This document shows positions 1 through 10,676 of a stretch of 64,000 nt of DNA, piece after piece (the stretch's first letter is position 1; each line of letters begins with the position of its first letter). Below the pieces are notes generated by a model that was not told where the DNA came from, did not search any database, and saw only the letters and a program-made list of their open reading frames with translations. This DNA comes from Oidiodendron maius Zn. Taxonomy: Eukaryota > Ascomycota > Leotiomycetes > Myxotrichaceae. The position numbers were made by a program, and so were the translations under genes. The stretch lies in contig KN832876.1 in assembly GCA_000827325.1 (NCBI GenBank), positions 1,612,001-1,676,000 on the forward strand. Reading direction: 5' to 3'.

Positions 1-3000
1 GTTGCTGGATACTAAGACGAACTCCGCGGAGGATATGGCGATATCAGATCCCGAGCCAATGGCTATGCCAACATCTGCGGTGGTAAGAGCAGGTGAATCG
101 TTGATGCCATCGCCAACCATTGCTATCAAAGCTCGTTTTTGTGTGTTCTCTGTCTTGGAGTTAGAGGTTCCAGCTTTTTGTGATCTTTGCAGATATCGGA
201 TGCTCTCGGCTTTCTGGCTAGGGAGTACACCAGCTATGATATTTGTAGATGGTATACCTACTTGCGCCCCTATGGCATTTGCTGTGACTTGATTATCCCC
301 AGAGAGCATCCACACATCCGTACCTCTGTCTCGAAGGGCTTTTATGATTCCCGGCGCCTCTGGCCGAATGGGGTCAGAGATAGCAAAGATCGCCGCAAGC
401 TGCCAAATCCGTTTGTCTCCCGAACCACTACCACACCCTGTGACTTTAGCAGCCGCCAAGGCGACAGATCTGCCTTCGGACTTCCAGATTTCAAGGGCTG
501 ATCGAGCGTCTTGCGATATCGAAGCACCAGCTTCTTCAATGAATAACTCATTTCCAATAATGACAGGTACTTCATGAGAAGAATCGATATGAAGAGTTCC
601 TTTCATTCCCCTTCCTGCAATCTCCTCCACATCATCTACATCAACCACTGCTTTCTCGCGGGTGCTGCAAAACGATACAAGAGCTTGTGCAACTGTATGA
701 CTGCTATCCCCTTCAAGGACATTCAACATGCCAAAGACAACCCGTTCGGATATGGGGTAGGCCTTCGTATTACTCTCTCTATTGTCGACGTAGGTTTCAA
801 GAGAAAATAATTGAAAGTTCGTGACCACGGGCTCTCCACCACGGGTAAGGGTACCAGTCTTATCGAACACAATGCAATCTAGACTGCTTGCTTTCTCAAA
901 AGCTTCTCCTCCACCTTTGACGAGAATACCGTGTTTTGCTGCAAGGCCACCGCCAACAAAAAGGGCGGTTGGCGCTGCCAGAGCAAGTCCGCAGGGGCAG
1001 GCAACGACAAACACTGCGATTGCAAATTGTAGAGCCCATGCAACCCAGCCACCGCCGTCTGGTCCCAGATAGTCCAGTGGGAGGGCACCGCTATAACCTA
1101 GTGTGAGCCAGATTATCCATGTGCAGATCGCAACCGCAGTTACGAAAGGGACGAAGTAGCCAGTCAAAGCATCTGCAATCCGTTCCATAGGAGCTCGCTT
1201 AGTCTGCCCCTCTCGAACCGCTTGCACAATTTGATCAAGCATGGAAGATCCAGCAATGCCCTTGATCTTCATCGAGATTGGAAGGCCTTTATTGATGGTG
1301 CCTGAAAATACTTCTTCACCAACGGACTTCTTAACCAGCTTTGATTCACCAGTAAGGCTCGATTCATCAAACCTAGTCTCACCTTGAACTACTGTGCCGT
1401 CGCATGGGGGAGAGGCCCCTTGAAGAACTCGAGCGATGTCTCCAACCTCTAAGAGGTCAACATTGATTGTTTTCACCGACACCTGTCCTGCCCCATTGGC
1501 ATCGTCGTCACTAGAGGTGAGATCACTCGATGAATCAGCCTCAACAAGGAGAGCTTCGGTCGGTCGTAGCTTTCCGAGCATCAACACGGCATCTCCAGTT
1601 TTTGATTTGCTATATGCTTCGATGAAACGTCCGGTAAGGAGGAAGAATGTAAGGAATACAACAGAATCAAAGTAAAATGCATTGTTGTCGGTAACGGCAA
1701 GAGGCTTAACGGCAGCATGGATCAACTGGGCGATAGAAGAGATATAGGCAATTGAAGTCCCGAGCGACATCAGCATGTTCATGCTTCCAAATCGATAAAA
1801 CCGCCGGAAAACCGGCGTAGTGCTTCCCGATCTCCACATTGCTCGGACTTCTTTTAGAGCACGAATGTGAAATACATCGGCACAGAGAAAGTAGACTGGA
1901 GTTGCCAAGATGAATAGTGCCCACTGAGCTCGGCTGATACCCGCACGCATTGGATGCATGAGATATTGCCGTCCTGGGTTTCTTGTGGGAACCAAACTCA
2001 TATAAACGATGCCTATGATGAACGTTGGAATCGCTACTGCCAGTGTGATCAGGACCCGCATAAAGATTCGATGTCTCTCTCGTGCGTGTATCTTCTGTGA
2101 TAACTCCTCGAGAGTGGGCCGATGATATACGGAAGGCTGCATTGCTTCATCAACAGATGATATAGCAGCCATAATGTGTCTTATTGTAAAGCTTGGTGAC
2201 CGGGGTTTGTAAGTGATCTTCAATATCGGGTTTGCCAATGTTAAGTGCTTCTCAATTTTAACAATGTCTCCAAAGGACTCGAGAGAAGAATGAATCCGGG
2301 CAGGGCAGTGTTCACAGAACATGCCGCCTACAGATATGTCGACAGTCCTTGATATGGCCTTCTGCGGCAAGCCGTTAAGTACGGTTTTGAGATTGACGAC
2401 CATATCAACAGTTGCATCGTATCCAATATCTTCGATTCTCTTGAGAATATCATCCTTGTGATGCTCGCCTTCAAAGTCAACAGTAGCACTGTTCGATATG
2501 AGATTGACTGTCACTTTCCGTACCCAATTCTTTTGCTCGAGCTCTTGGGTTATCGCACCAACACATGCCGCACACGTCATTCCACCGATAGCCAGGGAAA
2601 CTCTCCAGACATCTTGATCTTCAATCGAGTCAACAACTACTAAAGGCCTTGATATTTTCTGAGTAGAGTTTTCCATTACTTTGTCGTTTATATCTGTAGA
2701 TGCCTTTGAGGTGGATGGGTCTTGATGAAGACCATTCTTTCCACCAGCTTCTAGACGACAGAGTTCACAATTTTCCAGGTGCCTGTTTGATCGCCGAGGT
2801 TTGCTTCCGTTGCTAGATAAGTTGGAACCATATTTATCTAGGAATCGATCCAAATAGCCTATTTGACCACGGCACTCTGGATGCGAAAGGCCGTAGGCGT
2901 CCTCGGGTGTAACGCCGCAGACTTCGAAACCGGCATCTTCAAGAGCACTCCGAATGCTGTTCGAGGACAAATCCTGGTTATGTTGGACCGTCACCCATGA

Positions 3001-3189
3001 GGATACCAATGATGGCGAGACCGATATTGGGGTTGGGTGGAGTGCGGAAAGGACTTCATGAACGTATGTCACACAAGACGCGCAATGCAGGTTTGACAGA
3101 AATACAGACGTTGTCACTACCTCGGTCCGGGTATTTGGTTGTGCGGTAGAAATATTTGTGTCCTCCGGTGTGTGGATTTCTGATGCCAT
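1..3189 (-). CDS. Copper-transporting P1B-type ATPase (CrpA/Ccc2 type), 3' end cut by window edge
   Basis: The frame is uninterrupted from ATG at 3189 to the left edge: 1063 residues, no intron. It is a heavy-metal P-type ATPase that pumps Cu(I) out of the cytosol using ATP. Seen in order: HMA1 with C36-A-S-C39; a linker with another CxxC (C141/C144, CELC); HMA2 with GGMTCAAC near residue 205; HMA3 with GGMFCEHC near 289; membrane segments; the ion-path CPC motif at 731-733; the phosphorylation motif DKTGTLT with Asp776; and the hinge GDGIND near 1027. The last transmembrane pair lies outside the window. The non-standard first HMA (NLHCASC) is more like fungal copper-resistance exporters (CrpA) than Golgi Ccc2; that subtype call is an inference. 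It is transcribed in the same direction as MET10, with 741 bp between them. Confidence 0.93.
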   Translation of the reverse strand, partial: MASEIHTPEDTNISTAQPNTRTEVVTTSVFLSNLHCASCVTYVHEVLSALHPTPISVSPSLVSSWVTVQHNQDLSSNSIRSALEDAGFEVCGVTPEDAYGLSHPECRGQIGYLDRFLDKYGSNLSSNGSKPRRSNRHLENCELCRLEAGGKNGLHQDPSTSKASTDINDKVMENSTQKISRPLVVVDSIEDQDVWRVSLAIGGMTCAACVGAITQELEQKNWVRKVTVNLISNSATVDFEGEHHKDDILKRIEDIGYDATVDMVVNLKTVLNGLPQKAISRTVDISVGGMFCEHCPARIHSSLESFGDIVKIEKHLTLANPILKITYKPRSPSFTIRHIMAAISSVDEAMQPSVYHRPTLEELSQKIHARERHRIFMRVLITLAVAIPTFIIGIVYMSLVPTRNPGRQYLMHPMRAGISRAQWALFILATPVYFLCADVFHIRALKEVRAMWRSGSTTPVFRRFYRFGSMNMLMSLGTSIAYISSIAQLIHAAVKPLAVTDNNAFYFDSVVFLTFFLLTGRFIEAYSKSKTGDAVLMLGKLRPTEALLVEADSSSDLTSSDDDANGAGQVSVKTINVDLLEVGDIARVLQGASPPCDGTVVQGETRFDESSLTGESKLVKKSVGEEVFSGTINKGLPISMKIKGIAGSSMLDQIVQAVREGQTKRAPMERIADALTGYFVPFVTAVAICTWIIWLTLGYSGALPLDYLGPDGGGWVAWALQFAIAVFVVACPCGLALAAPTALFVGGGLAAKHGILVKGGGEAFEKASSLDCIVFDKTGTLTRGGEPVVTNFQLFSLETYVDNRESNTKAYPISERVVFGMLNVLEGDSSHTVAQALVSFCSTREKAVVDVDDVEEIAGRGMKGTLHIDSSHEVPVIIGNELFIEEAGASISQDARSALEIWKSEGRSVALAAAKVTGCGSGSGDKRIWQLAAIFAISDPIRPEAPGIIKALRDRGTDVWMLSGDNQVTANAIGAQVGIPSTNIIAGVLPSQKAESIRYLQRSQKAGTSNSKTENTQKRALIAMVGDGINDSPALTTADVGIAIGSGSDIAISSAEFVLVSSN

Positions 3190-3930
3190 CGTGAGAGATA
3201 AATTAAGCTGCTATGCAGTCCAAACACTTAAGAGAGAAAAGGATTTTGCGGGGCTTGAGCATAACAAAGACCTTAAAAAAAGAGAAAGAGAAGGAATTTG
3301 AGAATTTACGAGATGTCTCCGTCAGAGATATACCAACCTCATTTCTCGCTGTGTGGAGAATGATCAATCAGATTCCAGAGCAGTGTCATAGTGGCAAACG
3401 CACAAAGCGCGCAAAACCCGCGAAAACAACTCAACTGGTATCACGTGAGATATAATCTGCCCCATCACAGGTCACGTCCAATCAATAGGTGATTTAATGT
3501 CAACGTTTCAGAAGAATCTAGAATCGGTGTGCAATTTATATTGATCACGCAGGGCTTTCTTCTTCCATATATGTGCGGGGTTAATGTCCGCTCGCAGAAA
3601 TGAATTTTTTCATTCCAGTCTTTACTTTTTGCAGGGAGGAAATTTCCCAGGGGTCTGTGATTCGACTGGATGGAATTTAGAACATCTTCATATAAACTTG
3701 TCGCCAGGTTATTACAAGTCCCTGATCAGGTACACAGACAGGCTATTGCAGCATCAATCTGCCGAAACAGGCTGGATGCCCGATGCCGTGACGATCACCG
3801 ATATATCAGGCGATTTGACTTTGCTCGAACCCAAAAAAATCTCATTCATAATAGCGTAGCACACTACATGACATTCTAAACTATCTTGCTTCTCTATAGT
3901 CGTACCAAATGGATTGAATCTAAAAAATGC
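3190..3930. other. Intergenic: promoter of the Cu-ATPase and 3' flank of MET10
   Basis: No convincing gene. Short ORFs at 3213-3455 and 3584-3859 have no recognisable domain. It contains a palindromic TCACGTGA at 3441-3448, about 250 bp upstream of the ATPase ATG. Confidence 0.6.
3441..3448. promoter_or_regulatory. Palindromic E-box TCACGTGA upstream of the Cu-ATPase
   Basis: An 8-bp perfect palindrome containing CACGTG, about 250 bp upstream of the ATPase start. CACGTG is bound by bHLH factors (Cbf1 type) in fungi. Use here is an inference; one site can occur by chance. Confidence 0.3.
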
Positions 3931-6900
3931 TTAGTAGACCTCAAGAACGTATCGGAGACTCTCTTTCAGTCTCTCAATCTCCTTTCTGGGATCAACCTTC
4001 TTGCTCGATGCCTTCGCATCTAAAGCAATAGCCTCCTGTAGAACCTCTGTGACATCAGGCACAGGCCAGGTGGGGCCACAAAGGTAGAAGGCGCCTTCTT
4101 CCTTGATATAAGCTTTGATGATGGCTTGAATTGTCTGCCTCATCCTATCTTGAATGTAGATCTTCTGAGGTTGGTCTCGAGAGAAAGCACGTCCGAGCAG
4201 AGTGATAACACCTGCATCCTGGTAGGCCTCCCACTCTTCACCATATAAGTACTCCTCGCGCTGGTGGCGGGAACCCATGTACAGGAGAATTGAGCCGATC
4301 TCCTTGCCTTGGGCCTTCTGCATAGCACGGTACTGGACAAAGGCGCGGAAAGGAGCGAGGCCCGTGCCGAGGCCAGCCATGATCAGAGGTGCGGTATCCT
4401 TGAGCGGCAATTTCATCACAGAGGGCTTGACACTGACAGTCACTTTCGCGCCTATTGGAAGTCTGCTGAGATATCTCGTGGCTTGTCCGAAACGATCGCG
4501 GCCCTTTGGATCAACCCAGGAGACAACCACGATCATGAGAGCGACGGTTGTGGGGTTAACTACTTGACTGGATGCTATAGAATACTCCCGGCGCTTCATA
4601 GGACTGACAATGCGGGCTATATCATGAAAACTTGGGTGAGCTGACCGGAATTCGAGCAAAATGTCGGCATAAGTAATCGTATCAACTTCAGCTCGACGCT
4701 TGAATTCGTTGGCTCCCTCAGGCCCTCCGAGAGTGAGGAGCTCCTTCCTCTCATTCTCGTCTGTAGCGAACTCTGCAAGTTCTTCGTAAAACTTTTTAGG
4801 CGGTCTACCAAAGATGTCAATGTTCTGAACCAGGGATTGAAAGACAGTTCTAGTTTCTAAGACTGTAGTATCCTCTCTGGAAGGTACTTCGACAACTTCT
4901 TCGGGACTAAGGCCGTAAACTTCCATGAATTTTACGACATCACTCACGTCATTCTCCGCGTGGATACCTAGTGCTTCTCCAATATTGTAGGTGAGCCCGG
5001 ACTGACCAAGATCGAACTCGATATGGAATATGTTGCGGTCATAGGTAAGTGGTGTCAACCGACGATTCTCTTGTACTGTTATCTCATACGTGTCTGTTGT
5101 AAGATCTGGCCGCAAACAAGATTTCGTGCCATAAGCTTCCTTAAAAGCGAGTCCTTTAGCAACAGATTGCCAATCACGAAGTAAAGCGGGGGATTCAGTA
5201 TCATCTCTATCAAACCCAGTGAAGCTGCTCGGATTTATGTTTCGAGGTAGATGAGTTGCCTTAACATCAGTCTCGATCTCTAACCAAGAAACCGGGGTTT
5301 CGATTTCACGGACTGATTTTGCCAAGTCTGCCACTGCTTCGGATAGAAGGTCCATGGTACCATTAATAGAAGCGAGTTTCTGCAGCCCGGTCTCAAGCAT
5401 CGATGGTTGAGCAATCTTGAGGAAGGCGACTTCGGTGAGCAGTATTTCAACATCGGATTCCTTCTCAACAGCGTCAGAGAGAACGGGATCCAAAACAAAC
5501 AGTTTGATGTTCTTGAGCTTAATGCTATTTCGAACAGAAGGCGAAAGTCTTTTTTCCAGATCGCCATCTTTCAATCCCGAAAGCTTCACAATGAGCTTTC
5601 CACCGTTTTTAACGCTTGTCAGAATATTAATATCTTTCAAAAGCTTCTCCTGGCCAACAAAGGCCACGTCAGCTTCTTCGACAGGATAATAGGCTTCGAT
5701 AATCTTTTTCGAGCTACGAATATCCGTTCTTACAGATCCACCTTGAACAAAATTGTCATGGGTTTGGTTCAGGACAACGTTATTGACTGAGAAGGTCGAG
5801 AAAAACTTGCCGATCGCAATCGGAGAGGTAACAGCAGGAGATTCTTCCAAATCCCAAAAGGTGTACTGCTCTACCAAGTTCGTGGTCAAAAGCTCAACAC
5901 GTTCAGCATCATCAACCGTTTTACGACCGAGTTTGTGGAAGACGGCGGCTATTGATGTAGGCGTAAATGTATCCTCGCGTGAATACTTGAGATCGAAAGT
6001 GGACGGGGTTGTGGCGAACTTGTCTGAGAACACCGTTGCGGCTAACACATCCTCATAAAGTCTGGAGTGGGTAGACGGGTCCTTCACATGAGCCTGCTCT
6101 AAGACCTGGCCGAGAACAGCAATTGCCCTTACAGAAGATGGAAGAACTTTCAAGAACATCTCCTCAGCGAATGGTCTGTACACTCTGACATTTACCACCC
6201 CAACCCTTTGCCCTTCCGCTGCCAACTTCTGCGAGACCTGAGTTGCGATAGAACTCTCGACACTGCCGAACACTACCAGGACAGTTTCCGCATCGCGATG
6301 CCCGTGGTATTCGAATAGACCATACGCAGTGCCAAGCTCATCATTGAATGAGTTTAAGAGCTTGGCAACCTTCTGTTCCGCGTCGGCTCTTTTAGAAAGT
6401 TCAGATAAGCCGCTCAACACGTTGTCGTATGTGTTCTTCAGTCCGGACTGGTTCAAAACATCAATTACCCGCAAGGTATCTCTTCCAACACTTATGCCAT
6501 CATAAATATGGATTGTAGGAAGTACTGACGCCAGAATCGTGGCGAAGAGTGACATATGTTGTGCCTCGTAGGCGGATGAACTGGATAACAGACCAAGACC
6601 CAACTCTTCCGCTACGTCTAACGCCGTAGCATAGTCAGTCACGAGCGCTCTAGAAGACCCAGGCGCGTAGTCAACTGCAGCAATATGCGCGACAAACGGA
6701 TTGGCAACGGAGTACAAAAGCGAGAGCTGGTCGAGAGATGAGCGCAGATTGTAAAGACTTGAAGACGAGGCGAGTAATGACTGAGGAATATGTCTCTTTG
6801 CAAGGTCGAAATCCTTAGAAAACATGTATCCTAGGGCAATTGTGCCCGCACCGCAGCGCGTCTGCATGGGGGCAATATGTGTAACATAGCCATTGGCATT

Positions 6901-7229
6901 TTGAGTGTTTGCAGCAAGCCAAGCCTTCGCTGCAACATCGAGATCGAAGGTCTCGGGGGAGTACGAGAATATCTTTTCGGACAGAGAGTATGCAACTTGC
7001 TGGATCAGAGTTTGCGCAGTGGCATATGTAGGCCCACTGATAGAAGAGAACTCCAATAGTTGGCCGAAAGGAAGAGTAGACGATAACGGAGTGAATTGTC
7101 GCAGAGAGGATTCGGCGCGGGTGTTCCAAGTGCTTGGTAGGACATCACCACCGGCGGCTTTCTAGAGTTCAATTAGTAGCATTCAATTACCGGATAAACC
7201 CGCCGACTTGCCTGACCGTCGCCCATCAT
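3931..7229 (-). CDS. MET10: Sulfite reductase [NADPH] flavoprotein component (Met10)
   Basis: Exons 7229-7212 and 7161-3931 give 1082 residues. Met10 carries electrons from NADPH through FAD to the sulfite-reducing subunit (Met5) during sulfate assimilation in the cytosol. Seen: an N-terminal pyruvate-ferredoxin-oxidoreductase-like region (about 45-300), an FAD-binding reductase region (about 690-910, with the RREYSIASSQ flavin motif), and an NADPH-binding fold (GLGTGLAPFRAF near 932; FYLCGPTWP near 1032). The large frame lacks an ATG at its 5' end: its upstream limit is a TAG that reads as an intron acceptor (CTCTAG). The best first exon is MMGDGQ, joined through a 50-nt GC-AG intron (7211-7162; donor CAG/GCAAGT). 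ATG 7226 is an alternative start. Length fits the family. Two TCACGTG sites lie in the promoter. Confidence 0.93.
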
Positions 7230-7975
7230 GAGGGATATGCCACAAGAATACCAGGAGGCGAGAGAAAATGAAGGAAAGAAAATAAAACTGAAGCCCCAAA
7301 ATGTCCCTTACTGACGATCTTTAACCGGAAACGAAAAAACGACGAAGAGTGGCGTAAATCACGTGCGAAGGCGGAATTCCCGTTTCCCCACTGTACCACG
7401 TGACCTATACACCCTCTCCGAGAGTAAGGTGGGAAACGCCTACTACAACTAAGCAACAGATGTGGGATGGGCGACACAGAGAAAGTCATAGACATCCTAC
7501 ACTGAAGATGCCAGAGCTAAAGGCCGCTTTATAGGGAGAAGCAGCAGTATAAATGTCTCTTTGACCTTTGGGCCGGGTTCATTCTTAGATATTTCTAAGT
7601 ACCGTCTTCAAGCTATGTGCCTGCGAGAACAAATCAAATCTACTCGTTAGTACAAATGGAAGATAGTATTTACCCCTCTTCATGCCCCTCTTGACCACCC
7701 GGAATTTGGTCGGGGTGCTGTGCATGAGCCGCCAACCAAGTACCTGAGTAAACAGCTTAGCTTAAGGTGAGCTCTAAATGCAGTCACGTCACGAACCACT
7801 CGCTTCGAACCTTTTCCAGCCCTCCGCGTAACTTCGCATGACCGGCGTTGCGACCGGGGAGCATCCTTATCGAATCTTTTTACTTGGTTGCTTTAGTATT
7901 CCGGCGAGCAGGTACGACCTCTAGAACCAATTGGTTGCTGTTACGGCTGTCATCGGAGACGTGAGGTTTGTAGCG
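7230..7975. other. Divergent promoter region between MET10 and MAM3
   Basis: 746 bp separate the start of MET10 (leftward) from MAM3 (rightward). No coding potential seen. It holds two CACGTG sites close to MET10. Confidence 0.7.
7359..7403. promoter_or_regulatory. MET10: Pair of TCACGTG sites upstream of MET10 (Cbf1/Met4-like)
   Basis: TCACGTG lies at 7359-7365 on the + strand and at 7397-7403 on the - strand, 130-175 bp upstream of the proposed MET10 ATG. In yeast, TCACGTG is the Cbf1-Met4-Met28 element of sulfur-assimilation genes such as MET10 and MET16. Two sites in opposite orientation 38 bp apart support sulfur control; this is inferred from motif and context. Confidence 0.55.
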
Positions 7976-10284
7976 ATGGGGTCGATATTCGCAGGAACCT
8001 CACGCACTGCGAGCTACGGCCGCACCATCAATCGACCTACCGTTCTAGGAATTGCGAAGCTGCTCTTCCTGGCTTTATACCAAGTGTGTCAAGCGTCAGC
8101 AGCTCCTCTGTCCGAGCTTGTGGGGTTCACAAGGACAGACGGCGATTTACCGCGAGACGCCGAGGACCCAAGTCTGTGGCTGTACCTCACAGTGGCAGCA
8201 ATTCTCGTCCTGCTGGGTGGCGCATTCGCCGGCCTGACAATAGCGTGAGCATCCTCATTATAACTGACCGGCACGTAGCTAATCATACGCTTAGGTTGAT
8301 GGGACAAGATGGTGTCTATTTACAGGTTATCGCGACATCCGGCGAAGGCAAGGAGCAAAGACATGCGGAGAGGGTATATCAGTTATTGAAGAGAGGCAAA
8401 CACTGGGTACTTGTTACACTTCTGCTTAGCAATGTTATTGTCAACGAGACGCTGCCAATTGTGCTCGATCGCTCGCTCGGTGGTGGATGGCCCGCTGTCC
8501 TCGGCAGTACCGTCCTGATTGGTGAGTAGAGTATACCACCGGATATATTGAGTTATCATGCTAATGACGAGGTAGTCATCTTCGGAGAAGTCATTCCGCA
8601 ATCGGTCTGTGTACGCTATGGCCTCTCAATTGGTGCTTATATGGCTCCGTTTGTCCTTAGCCTAATGTGGTTGCTCGCACCTGTGGCATGGCCGACCGCA
8701 AAACTCCTTGACAAGCTATTGGGCGAAGATCATGGAACCGTATATAAGAAATCTGGGCTAAAAACGTTGGTTACCCTGCACAAAACGCTGGGGACTAGCC
8801 CTACGGACCGGCTCAACCAAGATGAAGTTACAATTATAAGCGCTGTTCTCGACCTGAAAGACAAAGCTGTCGGCGACATCATGACTCCAATGGAAGATGT
8901 CTTCACTATGTCTGCCGATACTATCCTTGACGAACCAACCATGGATGCTATCCTTAGTGCTGGATATTCACGAATCCCCATCTACGAGCCAGGTAACCCA
9001 CAAAACTTTGTTGGAATGCTCTTGGTCAAGATTCTTATTACCTACGACCCTGAAGACTGTACAAAGGTTGGCGACTTTGCATTGGCTACTCTTCCGGAGA
9101 CTCGTCCTGAAACCAGCTGCCTGGATATTGTGAATTTTTTTCAAGAGGGAAAGTCCCACATGGTGCTGGTGTCTGAGTATCCTGGGGAGAACTACGGAGC
9201 AATTGGAGTAGTTACCCTCGAAGACTGTGTAGAAGAATTACTCGGCGAAGAGATTATTGATGAATCAGATGTCTTTATTGATGTCCATAAAGCCATTCGA
9301 AGGATGGCCCCCGCGCCGAAGGCGCGTATCTCGAAGGGCCACGCGATTGAGACCATCGATCCATCAGCCCTTCATACGGCAGCAGACCACTACATTCACC
9401 TCACAGACGAGAATCTTAAAGGAACCGAGGGTCAGACAAACCCTCACCAAGATGCAAGCGACCGAGCTAGCACAGCCATATTAGGAACGAGTCCAAAGAC
9501 TACATTTATTAGACGGGCGTCTGGTAACATCGATGGAAATGTCATCCAGGTCCGGGGCAATGTGAGCGACATGCGGGAGCATCTCAAACATCTTGGACCA
9601 TCGAATCTCGCAAGTCACCCTAAAATGACGCGATACAATAAAGTAAAGATCAAGCCTGGACATCCTGGGACCAGAGCTGGCTCAAGAAGCGACCCTGTTA
9701 TTGAGGACCTTGTTGTGTTGTCTGGAGATGAAGAGGAGGGCCTTCTGGCCTCTGCTGTCCAAAGGCCTTCTGCCGGGGTGCAAATGCGGCAGCAAGGTTA
9801 TGGTTCCATAAATCGTACGGCATCCAGCACACCAAGGCTACCACGCAGTAGGGAGCATTCTCCAACACGATCGGAGCCTGGCAGGTTTGACAGCAATTAC
9901 CGTGATAGAAGCAAGGATACAACCGAGTCCTTGGATACGCACATTAATAATCCCGTACGCACGAAGCGTAATATAGCTCGAAGTGGTAGTATCACGGAAA
10001 ACATAATCGACGCTGGTGGCATTCGTAAGGTGGTTTTGGAAACACATAGCTCGGGAGAGGATAAGGAGGACCGATCTTTAAGAATGAGTCCGAGAAGTGG
10101 AGGCAACTCGCCTAAAACCTCTCCGGATGGTGACGATGAGCCTGGGCTGCTTAAGGGAGATCAACCTGTCCCGCCAAAGGGTGAAGATGTGAAGAAGAAA
10201 CGAAGGCGTCAACGCAAGAAGAAGGGTGGCACAGAAGATCCAGACGCGTCAGCCGCGGGAAGTTCCTCACAGGGCAAAAAGTAA
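7976..10284 (+). CDS. MAM3: CNNM/Mam3-type membrane protein (DUF21 plus CBS pair)
   Basis: Three exons (7976-8244, 8295-8521, 8576-10284), introns of 50 and 54 nt, 734 residues. The N-terminus has a hydrophobic leader (about 24-42) followed by the four-segment DUF21/CNNM module (about 68-205; contains the family-type segments FAGLTIALMGQD and [12 protein letters not shown]). A CBS-domain pair follows (about 250-395, [18 protein letters not shown] and [15 protein letters not shown]). The rest is a long, polar, probably disordered tail ending in a basic [13 protein letters not shown] patch. Yeast Mam3 is vacuolar and affects mitochondrial morphology and metal handling; animal CNNMs act in Mg2+ transport. 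ATG 7976 was chosen because the in-frame codons upstream contain no other ATG. The tail is lineage-variable in this family. Confidence 0.92.
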
Positions 10285-10676
10285 TGTATCTTCATGCATA
10301 GCTTGGCGATTATATAGCCGTTGTATAACAATTTTTCTTGAATAATATGTCTGCATGGTGCCGCTCGCAAGAGGTTGTGCTTAGGCTTTTCCGACGAATG
10401 GGGAGAAATTTTTGTACAGAAGCTTACGCAAATGATTGCTTCCAGTAACCCAACGAGACGATGAGGTTAATGATGTCTCTATAGCAGCTCCTCAGGCCGT
10501 TTTCTTCCATATCTGAATGTCCCCCAGGTTGCCCCTTTGCCCCTGAAGTGAAGTAAGCAATTAAGCGGGGTGGTGGATCGGCCGATCGTTTGCTGACCAT
10601 CACCCATAAAAAAACATACACAGTACTTTCGTACGACACGCCACGACATCCAGAGCCCAGGCCAACTGTTTTGACA
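10285..10676. other. Intergenic between MAM3 and the ataxin-10 homologue
   Basis: 392 bp between tandem genes. Holds the 3' flank of MAM3 and the promoter of the next gene; nothing else recognised. Confidence 0.6.

Noticed and set aside
7931-8248. Extending MAM3 upstream to 7931
   Set aside because: That codon is TTG; the first ATG in frame is 7976.
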